Assembly: GCF_000739935.1 (NCBI RefSeq)
Contig: NZ_BBJU01000007.1
Span: forward strand, 496,001-560,000
Reading direction: 5' to 3'
DNA: 64,000 bases
Source of the DNA: Agrobacterium rubi TR3 = NBRC 13261
Lineage (GTDB): Bacteria; Pseudomonadota; Alphaproteobacteria; Rhizobiales; Rhizobiaceae
The notes below the pieces were generated by a model, which was given only the letters and a program-made list of their open reading frames with translations, was not told the origin of the DNA and ran no database searches. This document shows positions 33,658 through 41,634 of this stretch, one piece after another (positions within the stretch are counted from its first letter, which is position 1; each line of letters opens with the position of its first letter). The position numbers were made by a program, and so were the translations under genes.

Positions 33658-34481
33658 TCGTGCTCCTTACCATCCATGGCTTCGATCAGCATGTTGGACA
33701 CTTTTTCGCAGGCCTGACGATATTCCTCCGAGGTGCGATAATGGGCATCGCGCTCAAGGCTGGTGACGAGCGGGACATCTGCATGCACGCGGCCAGGCCT
33801 CGCCTTCATGACGACGATACGATTGGACAGATACGCGCTTTCAAAAACCGAATGGGTGACGAAAACGACAGCGATGCCGGTTTGCTTCCACAGGGTTAGC
33901 ACATCATCGTTCAATTTTTGCCGCGTGATTTCGTCAAGGGCTGCGAAGGGTTCGTCCATCAGCAGCAGCTTTGGCTTCGTCACCAGCGCACGCGCGATCG
34001 AGACCCGCATCTTCATGCCGCCGGAAAGCTCCCGCGGGTAGGCATTGGCAAAATCGGTCAAGCCGACGGTTGCGAGTGCACGCGCCACATCGTCTTTGGC
34101 AGCGTTTTTCGATACGCCCCGCAGTTTCAGGGGGAGATGGACATTGCCGAACACCGTCTGCCAGGGCATCAGTGTCGGTTCCTGAAAGACGAAGGAAATG
34201 TCGCCTTCCGGCAGACCCTTGGAATTGATGCGCGAACTCGGCCAGTCGATCGTGCCGGAGGTGGCACTGCCCAGCCCGGCAATGATCCGCAACGCCGTCG
34301 ATTTTCCGCAGCCGGACGGTCCGAGAAGACTGACAAACTCACCCTGCTCGATGGTCAGCGATACGTCGGTCAGCGCCAGCGTTCCGTTCGAAAACTGTTT
34401 GGAAACACCCATCATGCTGACCAGCGGGCGTTTGCGACCTTCTTTTTGAATGGGTAGCGTCGAAACGGGCGATAGGGTCAT
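33654..34481 (-). CDS. ABC transporter ATP-binding protein (SsuB/TauB/ThiZ-like)
   Basis: This 275-aa single-domain ATPase has Walker A GPSGCGKST (about 56-64), Q-loop FVFQEPTLMPW, signature ELSGGMKMR and Walker B LLLMDEPFAALD. The signature is SGGMKMR where SGGMRQR is usual; this variation occurs in the subfamily. It is separated from the binding-protein gene by a 113-bp region with a hairpin and a short in-frame reading frame whose TAA overlaps its ATG. Confidence 0.92.
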   Translation of the reverse strand: MTLSPVSTLPIQKEGRKRPLVSMMGVSKQFSNGTLALTDVSLTIEQGEFVSLLGPSGCGKSTALRIIAGLGSATSGTIDWPSSRINSKGLPEGDISFVFQEPTLMPWQTVFGNVHLPLKLRGVSKNAAKDDVARALATVGLTDFANAYPRELSGGMKMRVSIARALVTKPKLLLMDEPFAALDEITRQKLNDDVLTLWKQTGIAVVFVTHSVFESAYLSNRIVVMKARPGRVHADVPLVTSLERDAHYRTSEEYRQACEKVSNMLIEAMDGKEHE

Positions 34482-34573
34482 TACTTGGCCTTGGCAAACA
34501 TCATGGCGTTAAGAACTTGGGTCCTAGTGGCGTTGATTTTTCCGTGAATTCCACGGCTGACATGCAGGACCGA

Positions 34574-34592
34574 AGTGCGTGCTCCGCGCACT
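34574..34592 (-). other. Hairpin after the THI5-type binding-protein gene
   Basis: AGTGCG (34574-34579) and CGCACT (34587-34592) form a perfect 6-bp stem with a 7-nt loop, two bases after the binding-protein stop on the minus strand. It fits the pattern seen at the other four binding-protein genes in this window. Confidence 0.5.
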
Positions 34593-34594
34593 CC

Positions 34595-35611
34595 TTATTT
34601 CTTGAGCGCCATACCCACGCCCTTGCAGACGAACTTTGTCGTGTAGGCTTGCTTGTAGTCCAGGTCGGCAGGTTCGACGCCGATCGCGACCATATCGTCG
34701 AAGAACTTCTTGTATCGTTCATCCGTCATGCAGCCGATGCCTTTTGTCGCCGCTTCCCCGGATTCGAGAATGCCGTACTCCTTCATCTTCGCGATGGAAT
34801 AGGCGATCTGGCCATCCGTCATTTCCGGATTGTCCTTCTTGATCAGAGCATTGGCAGCTTTGTTGTCACCGTAGAGGTAGTTGTACCAACCCTCCAATGT
34901 CGCATCGACAAAGCGCTGGACCATGTCGGGCTTTTCATCGACCGTCTTCTGCATGGCGGTGATCATCGTCGAATATGGCGAATACCCCGCATCAGCGAGC
35001 AGGAAGACCTTGGGCGTCCAGCCGGTCTGCTTTTCGATTTCATAGGGTTCCGACGTCAGGTACCCCTGTTGCGCGGACTGCTTGTCTGCAATGAAGGGTG
35101 CCGGATTGAAGGTGTAGGGCTTATATTGCTCTTCCTTGAAACCGGGATAATTCTTCTTCATCCATTCGAAATAGGTGGCAAACCCTTCCTTGCCCATGAA
35201 CACGGTGGTGAGTTTGCTCATATCCCCGAAGGTTTCGACGCCAACATCGGGATGCGCCATCAGGACCTGCGGGTCTTTTTGGAAGAGCGAGGCCACGCTG
35301 ACCACCGGAATTCCTTCCTTTCGCGCATCCATGTCGCCCAACTGGCCGCTCATGTAGAAATCGACTTTTCCGGCGAAAAGGAGAGCTCGATTGGCTGCGT
35401 TCGGACCGCCTTGGACGATTGTGACTTTGAGACCGTGCCGCTCGTAAGTGCCATCTGCAATGGCCTGGTAAAAACCGCCATGCTCAGCCTGCGCCAGCCA
35501 GTTGGTTCCGTAGCGCACTTCGTCAAGCGCCGATGCCGGCTGGGCCGATAACGTCGCAGCGCACAGACCCAACGCGGCCAGGCAGCTCTTTGTCTCTGAA
35601 AATCTGAACAT
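34595..35611 (-). CDS. ABC transporter substrate-binding protein (NMT1/THI5-like)
   Basis: The 338-aa protein has a signal peptide (start MFRFSETKS, cleavage near ASA|LD) and the NMT1/THI5-like pattern: RYGTNWLAQAEHGGFYQAIADG followed by VTIVQGGPNAANRALLFAGKVDF and DQAQ-like SAQQGYLTSEPY. Family members bind thiamine pyrimidine precursors, nitrate/sulfonates or riboflavin-like compounds. The ATG at 35611 has AGGGGAACGG upstream; a start at 35638 would bury the signal peptide. It is the first gene of the minus-strand operon and lies divergent to the LysR gene, with a clear dyad in between. Confidence 0.9.
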   Translation of the reverse strand: MFRFSETKSCLAALGLCAATLSAQPASALDEVRYGTNWLAQAEHGGFYQAIADGTYERHGLKVTIVQGGPNAANRALLFAGKVDFYMSGQLGDMDARKEGIPVVSVASLFQKDPQVLMAHPDVGVETFGDMSKLTTVFMGKEGFATYFEWMKKNYPGFKEEQYKPYTFNPAPFIADKQSAQQGYLTSEPYEIEKQTGWTPKVFLLADAGYSPYSTMITAMQKTVDEKPDMVQRFVDATLEGWYNYLYGDNKAANALIKKDNPEMTDGQIAYSIAKMKEYGILESGEAATKGIGCMTDERYKKFFDDMVAIGVEPADLDYKQAYTTKFVCKGVGMALKK

Positions 35612-35685
35612 TTCGATCCGTTCCCCTGTTACCGGCATCGTAGGCGTGCCCGTTCTCTTTCATTTGAGCGGTTGCCATGATCTTT

Positions 35686-35729
35686 GAAAAGCATCAAAAT
35701 TCGTGCGCATTGATGCCTTTACGGCATCA
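35686..35729. promoter_or_regulatory. Candidate LysR operator region, copy 1
   Basis: GAAAAGCATCAA (35686-35697), a 14-bp gap, then GATGCCTTT (35712-35720). The second part belongs to a perfect dyad TGATGCC-TTTAC-GGCATCA (35711-35729) that contains the T-N11-A pattern of LysR boxes. It lies between the divergent binding-protein operon and the LysR gene. The same bipartite motif with the same spacing recurs at 37603-37637. Confidence 0.7.
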
Positions 35730-35790
35730 CTTGCAAAATAGACTGCTGAAAATGGCAGCGCGCCTTAAAATTGAGCAAAGGAGGGTGCCG

Positions 35791-36762
35791 GTGCTGCACT
35801 CCAGAAAACTGCGTTACATTGATGAGATCGCCAGATGCGGTTCGATCCGCAAGGCGGCTGCGCGACTGAATGTTGCGTCATCCGCGGTTAACCGGCAAAT
35901 CCTGGCGTTGGAGGAGGAGTTGGGAGCCCCGATTTTTGAGCGGATGCCACGTGGACTGAGGCTCACGGCAGCCGGAGAATTGTGCATCGAGCATATCCGC
36001 GAGGTTCTCAAAACCTATGAACGGATGGAAGCACGCATTCGCGGGCTGAAAACACCGCAGGCCGGCAAAGTCTCGATGGTTGCGACGGTGGGTCTTGCCG
36101 CCGGGCCGATGCCGCAGATCGTCGCCAGTTTTATTGCCCAGCATCCACGAGTGCATGTCCATCTGCGCAATGACGGCCCGTCGAACACGATTTCACCGGT
36201 GCTTGCCGGTGAGGTGGATATCGGCCTTGGCTTCAACATTCCCGCCACGCCTGGCATCCGCACACTGGCCAATTTCGACATACCGATTGGCGTCGTCATG
36301 CCGCCAGGACACCGTCTGGCGGGTGAAGGGCCGATCGACCTCGCAGACGTCGCTCAGGAACCTTTGGTTCTCGCGCAGTCCGGCACCAGTCTTCGCAATG
36401 TCATCAATTTGGCTTTCGCTCCGCTTTCCGTTGCGGTTCAACCCGTCGTGGAGAGCAATGCGTCCGATATGCTCAAGCAATTGGTCAAGCTCGGCACAGG
36501 GCTGACGCTGCTTAATCCGCTTGACGTCTTGGCAGAATGCCGACGGGGCGAACTCGTGTTTCGCCCTTTGGCTGGCCCACATCCTCGACATCAGCCCATG
36601 AAGCTCTTCGCGCGCTCGCGGTCTTCGCTCGACACGGTCACAAGCCTTTTCGTCGAATTTCTGCTGTCGCGACTGGCAGAGCTCGTGGCGGAGTTGGAAG
36701 CGAAGGGGCACGTGCCGCCGCAGCGTCAACCGGACAAGACCGATGGCGTTCACTTCACATAG
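35791..36762 (+). CDS. LysR-family transcriptional regulator
   Basis: The protein (323 aa from GTG 35791) has an N-terminal winged HTH (about residues 5-62; GSIRKAAARLNVASSAVNRQI is the HTH core) and a LysR_substrate domain (about 85-295). The GTG is chosen because AAAGGAGG lies six bases upstream and this gives the normal N-terminus; ATG codons at 35677, 35713 and 35752 would add 13-38 residues without a good ribosome site. It probably controls the divergent importer/amidohydrolase operon and, from the shared motif, the creatininase-family gene with which its 3' end overlaps by 13 bp. Confidence 0.87.
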   Translation: MLHSRKLRYIDEIARCGSIRKAAARLNVASSAVNRQILALEEELGAPIFERMPRGLRLTAAGELCIEHIREVLKTYERMEARIRGLKTPQAGKVSMVATVGLAAGPMPQIVASFIAQHPRVHVHLRNDGPSNTISPVLAGEVDIGLGFNIPATPGIRTLANFDIPIGVVMPPGHRLAGEGPIDLADVAQEPLVLAQSGTSLRNVINLAFAPLSVAVQPVVESNASDMLKQLVKLGTGLTLLNPLDVLAECRRGELVFRPLAGPHPRHQPMKLFARSRSSLDTVTSLFVEFLLSRLAELVAELEAKGHVPPQRQPDKTDGVHFT

Positions 36763-37547
36763 AGATTGTCCAGCGAATAGTCGGACAGGTCGCGCAAGAG
36801 CTCGATAAAGCCCGCGACCTGATGGCGGCAGATGGCTGCCCCCTTGGCTGCGGTGCCCGCTGCCGCATTTCCGACGACGCCGTGCAAATTGAGATCGTGA
36901 GCAATCCACGCCAAGGAATGGGGCGGCAAAGGCTGCAACAAGCGCGACTGTTCCTTCATCCATTCGGCCTTCGACGTAAAATTCTGGGCGTGCTCCATCC
37001 GCACGAGGTCAGGGCGGAAATGAAGCATGAGGGATGTCTCGACCTCACCCCCGTGAATCCCGAATTTCTGCTCGTGTTCGGAGATCATACCGTCAGGATT
37101 TCCGAAACGACCCCATTGCGTGCTGACGACCGCCATACGATGTGCGACACGCAACTCACGCGCAACGATGCTCATGATATCGACATTGCCGCCATGGGAA
37201 TTGACGATTACCAGCTTGCGAACACCCGCCTCAGCAACCTTGGCGCCAATTGCCGTCCAGGCCGGAATGAGGATCTCGGGTCCGAAGGATAATGTGCCAG
37301 GACCGTAAACATGCTCGTTGGCCTTGCCGATTTCTTGTGTCGGCAAGACCAGGAAATCGAGATCATCAGGTCGCTGCGTTTTCAGCTCTGCCAACATCCC
37401 ATTCGCAATCGCGACATCCGTGGCCACCGGCAGATGCGGGCCGTGCTGTTCCGTCGAGGCGATCGGCAACACGGCAATCGTCCGGTCTACGGACAGTCCC
37501 GCGAAATCGAGCGTGTTCAGTTCATTCCAGTAAAACGGCTTTCCCAT
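36750..37547 (-). CDS. Creatininase-family amidohydrolase
   Basis: The 265-aa enzyme has the complete creatininase-type metal site: Glu33, His35 and Asp44 in STEQHGPHLPVATD, His118 in NSHGGN and Glu168 in HGGEVETS. Family members open cyclic amides (creatinine), hydrolyse formamidopyrimidines or process peptides. It converges with the LysR gene (13-bp overlap). Its promoter region carries the same bipartite motif as the importer operon, so it is probably the hydrolase for the imported compound or for the amidohydrolase product. Creatinine itself is only one candidate. Confidence 0.87.
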   Translation of the reverse strand: MGKPFYWNELNTLDFAGLSVDRTIAVLPIASTEQHGPHLPVATDVAIANGMLAELKTQRPDDLDFLVLPTQEIGKANEHVYGPGTLSFGPEILIPAWTAIGAKVAEAGVRKLVIVNSHGGNVDIMSIVARELRVAHRMAVVSTQWGRFGNPDGMISEHEQKFGIHGGEVETSLMLHFRPDLVRMEHAQNFTSKAEWMKEQSRLLQPLPPHSLAWIAHDLNLHGVVGNAAAGTAAKGAAICRHQVAGFIELLRDLSDYSLDNLYVK

Positions 37548-37922
37548 TCGTCCCCGCCTTCATCCATCTATCCATGCAGGCGTAAGAGATGAATCGAAGC
37601 TCGAAAAGCATCAATTTCAGTCCGGCCCGATGCCTTTTTGTGCTCGCGATGACCTGCATCTGCCGCAGTTATAAGAAACAAGTCGTTGGGCATGGTGCGA
37701 AGAAAGAGGAAGACCTTGCCCTTGGCGATCTTGCTCGCCGTGAGCTCGGGATGGCTGTTTCGGCTGCGGAAAGGTTTCGCTTCTACTTGCTCTCGCTCAA
37801 ACTTTTGGCAGTATGGGAGCAAAGCAACAAAGGACGCGAATTGGCTTTTTTGTCGTGCCGAGGTGTCTGCCCCTGCCGTGGCAGACACAGATTTTAGGTC
37901 CCTTTGATTTGTGGAGAAACCG
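37548..37922. other. 375-bp intergenic region holding LysR box copy 2
   Basis: The region separates the creatininase-family gene (-) from a Tat-exported hypothetical (+). Short overlapping reading frames exist on both strands (for example 37589-37897 + and 37568-37888 -). Their translations look random, with no ribosome sites, so I do not call genes. The only clear structure is the bipartite motif at 37603-37637. Confidence 0.5.
37603..37637. promoter_or_regulatory. Candidate LysR operator, copy 2
   Basis: GAAAAGCATCAA (37603-37614), a 14-bp gap of unrelated sequence, then GATGCCTTT (37629-37637): 21 of 21 motif bases and the spacing are identical to the copy at 35686-35720. It lies 55 bp upstream of the creatininase-family start, in the same orientation as the first copy has to the importer operon. 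The downstream GGCATCA half-site of copy 1 is absent here. Confidence 0.65.
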
Positions 37923-38723
37923 ATGGGCCAGTTTGAAACGATGCGATTGACGAGACGTTCGATGATTGCCGTGTCGCTTGCTGCGTTCTCCGTGCGTCCT
38001 GCGGCTGCGGGCCAGTGGCGTTACCCACAGCCGGTCGGTATATCCGCAGAGGACATCGCCTGGTTTCGTCACGCAAGATCGACTTGGATCGATTGCGAAT
38101 CCGGCGCACCGGCAATCATTCCAGATGGCATGGACGAGGCGACATATTGGGATGCATTCGATAATCCGGCATCCACCGCGCTCGCAAGACTGGAAAAAGT
38201 CACATGCGCTTTTTTCCTTCATGCCCGCTTTGGGCCGGGGCCATACACATTGGCAAAGCCTCTGAATGGTCGCAGCAGCTTTGAGGTGACAACGGAGCAT
38301 ATAAGGCTGCTGCAAACCACGAACTGGCGCTCGAGCACGGTCGATTGCAAGCGACCCTATGGCGATTTCGTGCATTTCGAGATCGACATGGCGCGGGCAC
38401 TTGACGTGCCTGTCACCCGGAGTGCCGAAGGCTATGACGAGATTGGTGAGGAAGCGGAATCAAGAATGGACGTGTTGCATCAGGAGATGCTGTTCGTGCT
38501 CCAGTGCTATTTGGAAAACGCAACGATGGTTCCGGGCAACTGGCTCATACCCTATGATGGTTGGGAAGGCATTATCCTGCCCCGCTGTGAGCCGGTCACC
38601 ACTCAAAAGATGGATGCTTACAAGGTGGCCATGGCTGAAATTGCCTTGAGAGGGATTGTTCAGTCGGAGTATGATCTTGTCAGTCCAAAGCTCAAGGCAT
38701 CCGCAGACTTGTTCTCGATCTGA
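37923..38723 (+). CDS. Tat-exported hypothetical protein
   Basis: This 266-aa protein opens with a twin-arginine-type signal (LTRRSMIAVSLAAF, cleavage near AAA|GQ). The mature part has no motif I recognise. It is rich in aromatic and acidic residues and has two central Cys positions (about 75-130). The ATG at 37923 is seven bases after GGAG; a GTG at 37911 would add four residues. It is followed after 96 bp by the M14-like peptidase gene in the same direction, which may share its transcript. I assign no function. Confidence 0.75.
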   Translation: MGQFETMRLTRRSMIAVSLAAFSVRPAAAGQWRYPQPVGISAEDIAWFRHARSTWIDCESGAPAIIPDGMDEATYWDAFDNPASTALARLEKVTCAFFLHARFGPGPYTLAKPLNGRSSFEVTTEHIRLLQTTNWRSSTVDCKRPYGDFVHFEIDMARALDVPVTRSAEGYDEIGEEAESRMDVLHQEMLFVLQCYLENATMVPGNWLIPYDGWEGIILPRCEPVTTQKMDAYKVAMAEIALRGIVQSEYDLVSPKLKASADLFSI

Positions 38724-38819
38724 TGTGCTTTGTGCGCCTCGCTAGAAGCACCGATCCGCTTGGCGCGGTAGGCTGCGCGACCGCCTCGACCCAACTGGCA
38801 GAACCGCGAGGTAACAGAG

Positions 38820-40562
38820 ATGACCGAGATTTTCAGTCAGACATTTGAGCGCACGCTCGATGCGCTGGTCAAGCAGGCGGTTTCCGGCCAGTCCTTTGAG
38901 GCATGGACGTTCGATGATGTCCAAAGCCGCAGAGAAGCCGAGCGGCGCCTGTCTGAAAGAGGCGTCAACGCCCGCATTCGCAGTGCTTACAAACCTCTGC
39001 TCCACGCTTTTCTGGAGGAGATCGACCTGACGGGCGTCGAGAGTGTTCAAATCGCATATCCGGTCCACACTGCGGCACCGGCAAATCGTTTCCGGCTCGA
39101 AGCGTATCCCCTGGCGGCTTTGGTCAGAGAGGCCAAAATCGACTTCGTCCTGCGAGACGATGATGCATTTTTCTACGACGTGGTTCTGAAACGCGCTTCA
39201 GGAACCGAAACGCTGAAGGTGCTGGCTCCCAATCGAGTCCATGTCGATATCGTCGGCGAAACCAATGTCTCCCCCACGGGCTGGCTGCGCCGTGACGAAG
39301 ATGAGGCCGGGGAGCGTCTGGAGACGGACTACGAGCGTCTGTTCGAACGTGCGATCGATGCCGTTGCAAAGCACGATTGGGGACATTACGAGCCCTATTT
39401 CAATGAGCTGAACATCCGCATCCTCTATCCCTCAGACGATTTTCCGCTTGCCATTGGCGATGAGGTGGTCAGCCTGCGCGAGGCGCTGCACGAGGACGTC
39501 TACTTCTCACTGCTCGAATTCTTTCAGAAAAAATCCGGTCGGCCGCTGGGCGACCGTGGCCTCAAACCCGGCCAGATTGTGCCCGAAGTCATCAAAAGCG
39601 ACGCGGAGATTTCTGTTCGCATCGAAACCCGTCCACTTGGCACGACGTTTCTGGATGGCACGGATCACGCGATTGATACTGCCACCGCGCCGCTTGCTGT
39701 CGCTCAGATTGCATATCTGCTGGCAGAGATCGGTGGCGAAGAGTTCACGGCGCATGCGCGATCAGGCCGAAAGGTTTCGGCATGCTACGTGCGTGGAAGC
39801 GATGCGCCCGTGATGATCAGCGGTGGACAGCACCCGAATGAGACGACAGGTATCGTTGGAGCGCTCCGCGCCGCTGGTCAGCTGAAAACGAGGGCAGGGG
39901 CTCATTTCACGATTTCTCCGCTCGAAAATCCTGACGGTTACGCCATCCACCAGCGACTCCGTGTCGACAATCCCCGCCACATGCACCACGCCGCACGTTA
40001 TACGGCGCTGGGCGATGATCTAGAATATCGGACGGTCGAAAATTCTGGAGCGCATCTGAACGAGAAGGACATACGCTTCAAAGCGCAGGCGTTGAGCGCA
40101 GCCACCCTGCATCTCAATCTGCACGGCTACCCATCGCATGAATGGACCCGGCCACTCTCCGGTTATGTGCCCCGGAATTTCGAGATGTGGACATTGCCGA
40201 AAGGATTTTTCCTGATCGTGCGGTATCACCATGGTTGGGCCGAGCAGGCGGAAGCGTTGCTCGACAAAGTCACCCGCCATCTCAGCGCCATTCCTGGCCT
40301 TCTGAAGAGTACCAACCGCCAGATCGGGCTCTATGAAATCCACGCCGGCGAAACCGGTTTCCGCACCATCAATGGCTTTCCATGCTTTTCGTCATTCGAT
40401 GATAGCAACACCGTTCCGGTGACGTTGATCACCGAATACCCGGATGAAACGATCTACGGAGACAGCTTCGTTGCCGGTCATACCGCGCAGATGCAGACGG
40501 TCATCTCAGCCTATGAGGCCTGGCAAGAGATTGTGGCGTCGACACAGTCGGCAGTCGTTTAA
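38820..40562 (+). CDS. M14-like zinc carboxypeptidase family protein with a large N-terminal domain
   Basis: The 580-aa protein has a ~320-residue N-terminal region of unknown type and a C-terminal M14-like catalytic part. In the latter, His338 and Glu341 (GGQHPNET) form the HxxE zinc pair, His435 in HLNLHGYPSHEW is the likely third ligand, NPDG at 370-373 is a typical M14 substrate-site element, and Glu in LITEYPDET near 546 may be the general base. It has no signal peptide. Deacylation or removal of a C-terminal amino acid is a reasonable general expectation; the substrate is unknown. Its stop lies two bases from the convergent ATPase gene. Confidence 0.8.
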   Translation: MTEIFSQTFERTLDALVKQAVSGQSFEAWTFDDVQSRREAERRLSERGVNARIRSAYKPLLHAFLEEIDLTGVESVQIAYPVHTAAPANRFRLEAYPLAALVREAKIDFVLRDDDAFFYDVVLKRASGTETLKVLAPNRVHVDIVGETNVSPTGWLRRDEDEAGERLETDYERLFERAIDAVAKHDWGHYEPYFNELNIRILYPSDDFPLAIGDEVVSLREALHEDVYFSLLEFFQKKSGRPLGDRGLKPGQIVPEVIKSDAEISVRIETRPLGTTFLDGTDHAIDTATAPLAVAQIAYLLAEIGGEEFTAHARSGRKVSACYVRGSDAPVMISGGQHPNETTGIVGALRAAGQLKTRAGAHFTISPLENPDGYAIHQRLRVDNPRHMHHAARYTALGDDLEYRTVENSGAHLNEKDIRFKAQALSAATLHLNLHGYPSHEWTRPLSGYVPRNFEMWTLPKGFFLIVRYHHGWAEQAEALLDKVTRHLSAIPGLLKSTNRQIGLYEIHAGETGFRTINGFPCFSSFDDSNTVPVTLITEYPDETIYGDSFVAGHTAQMQTVISAYEAWQEIVASTQSAVV

Positions 40563-40563
40563 G

Positions 40564-41634
40564 TCATTCGATCCGCATATTCGTCTCGGCGTCGAAGAGG
40601 TGAATATGCTCCTGTCGGAAATCCAACCCAATGGTCTTGCCACCGGTAACGGCAGCACGTCCATTCACGACGACGACGCATTCGGGTGTCGTTGCGGTCG
40701 TGATGTAGGTCGTTGAGCCGGTGGATTCGACAAGACCGACCGGCACGTTCAACGCCCCTGCGCCATCTTCGGTAATGGTCAGATGCTCGGGCCTCAAGCC
40801 GACGACAAGCTTGCGAGTGGGAGGGATGGCGCGGTCCAGACGGATGGTCTGTGGCTGGCCCAGATCAAGCACGAGGCTTGCTCCGTCCGGTCCTGCTGTC
40901 GCCGGAATGAAGTTCATCGCCGGTGAGCCGATAAACCCTGCAACGAAGCGGTTCACGGGCCTGTCGTAAAGTTCAAGCGGTTGCCCCTGCTGCTCGATCA
41001 CGCCTGTGCGCATCACCACGACATGGTCGGCCATGGTCATCGCCTCGATCTGGTCATGCGTGACATAAACCGATGTCGCGCCCAGCCGGTCGTGCAGCGC
41101 CCGGATTTCTTTGCGCATATGCACGCGCAAGGCGGCATCGAGGTTGGACAGTGGCTCGTCGAACAGGAAGGCTTTGGGGTTGCGGATAATGGCGCGGCTC
41201 ATCGCCACGCGTTGGCGCTGCCCGCCGGACAACTCCCGTGGATAGCGATGCAGCAGGTCCGACAGACCGGTGATGGCAGCCACATCCTCGGCCGCTTTCC
41301 TCGCTTCTGCCTTTTTGGTCCCGCGAATGCGCAGGCTATAGGTCAAGTTTTCCTCGACCGTCATGTGCGGATAAAGCGCATAGGACTGGAATACCATGGC
41401 CAGATCCCGCTTGCGCGGCGGCACGTTGTTCATCCGCTCACCGGCAATCACCAGATCACCTGCCGAGATCGATTCAAGCCCTGCCAAAGAGCGCAAAAGC
41501 GTAGACTTCCCACAGCCCGATGGTCCCACGAGGGCCACGAAGGCGCCCTTGCGAATGGTAAGGTCGATGTCCTTCAGCGCGTGATAGGCACCGTAATATT
41601 TGTTGACGCCGGACAATTCGATTTGATTGGTCAT
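40564..41634 (-). CDS. Sugar ABC transporter ATP-binding protein (MalK/UgpC/ThuK-like)
   Basis: The 356-aa ATPase has Walker A GPSGCGKST (about 38-46), signature ELSGGQRQR, Walker B FLFDEPLSNLD and a C-terminal TOBE/OB regulatory region (about 235-350). The true ATG is at 41634, four bases into the permease gene (ATGA overlap) with GGGAG upstream; the frame stays open to 42303 only by chance. It is the last gene of the Gfo/Idh-epimerase-importer operon. Confidence 0.93.
   Translation of the reverse strand: MTNQIELSGVNKYYGAYHALKDIDLTIRKGAFVALVGPSGCGKSTLLRSLAGLESISAGDLVIAGERMNNVPPRKRDLAMVFQSYALYPHMTVEENLTYSLRIRGTKKAEARKAAEDVAAITGLSDLLHRYPRELSGGQRQRVAMSRAIIRNPKAFLFDEPLSNLDAALRVHMRKEIRALHDRLGATSVYVTHDQIEAMTMADHVVVMRTGVIEQQGQPLELYDRPVNRFVAGFIGSPAMNFIPATAGPDGASLVLDLGQPQTIRLDRAIPPTRKLVVGLRPEHLTITEDGAGALNVPVGLVESTGSTTYITTATTPECVVVVNGRAAVTGGKTIGLDFRQEHIHLFDAETNMRIE

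Noticed and set aside
37568-37907. Overlapping short frames of 73-106 codons on both strands in the creatininase upstream region
   Set aside because: They overlap one another and the candidate LysR box, lack ribosome sites and give random-looking proteins, so non-coding control DNA is more likely.
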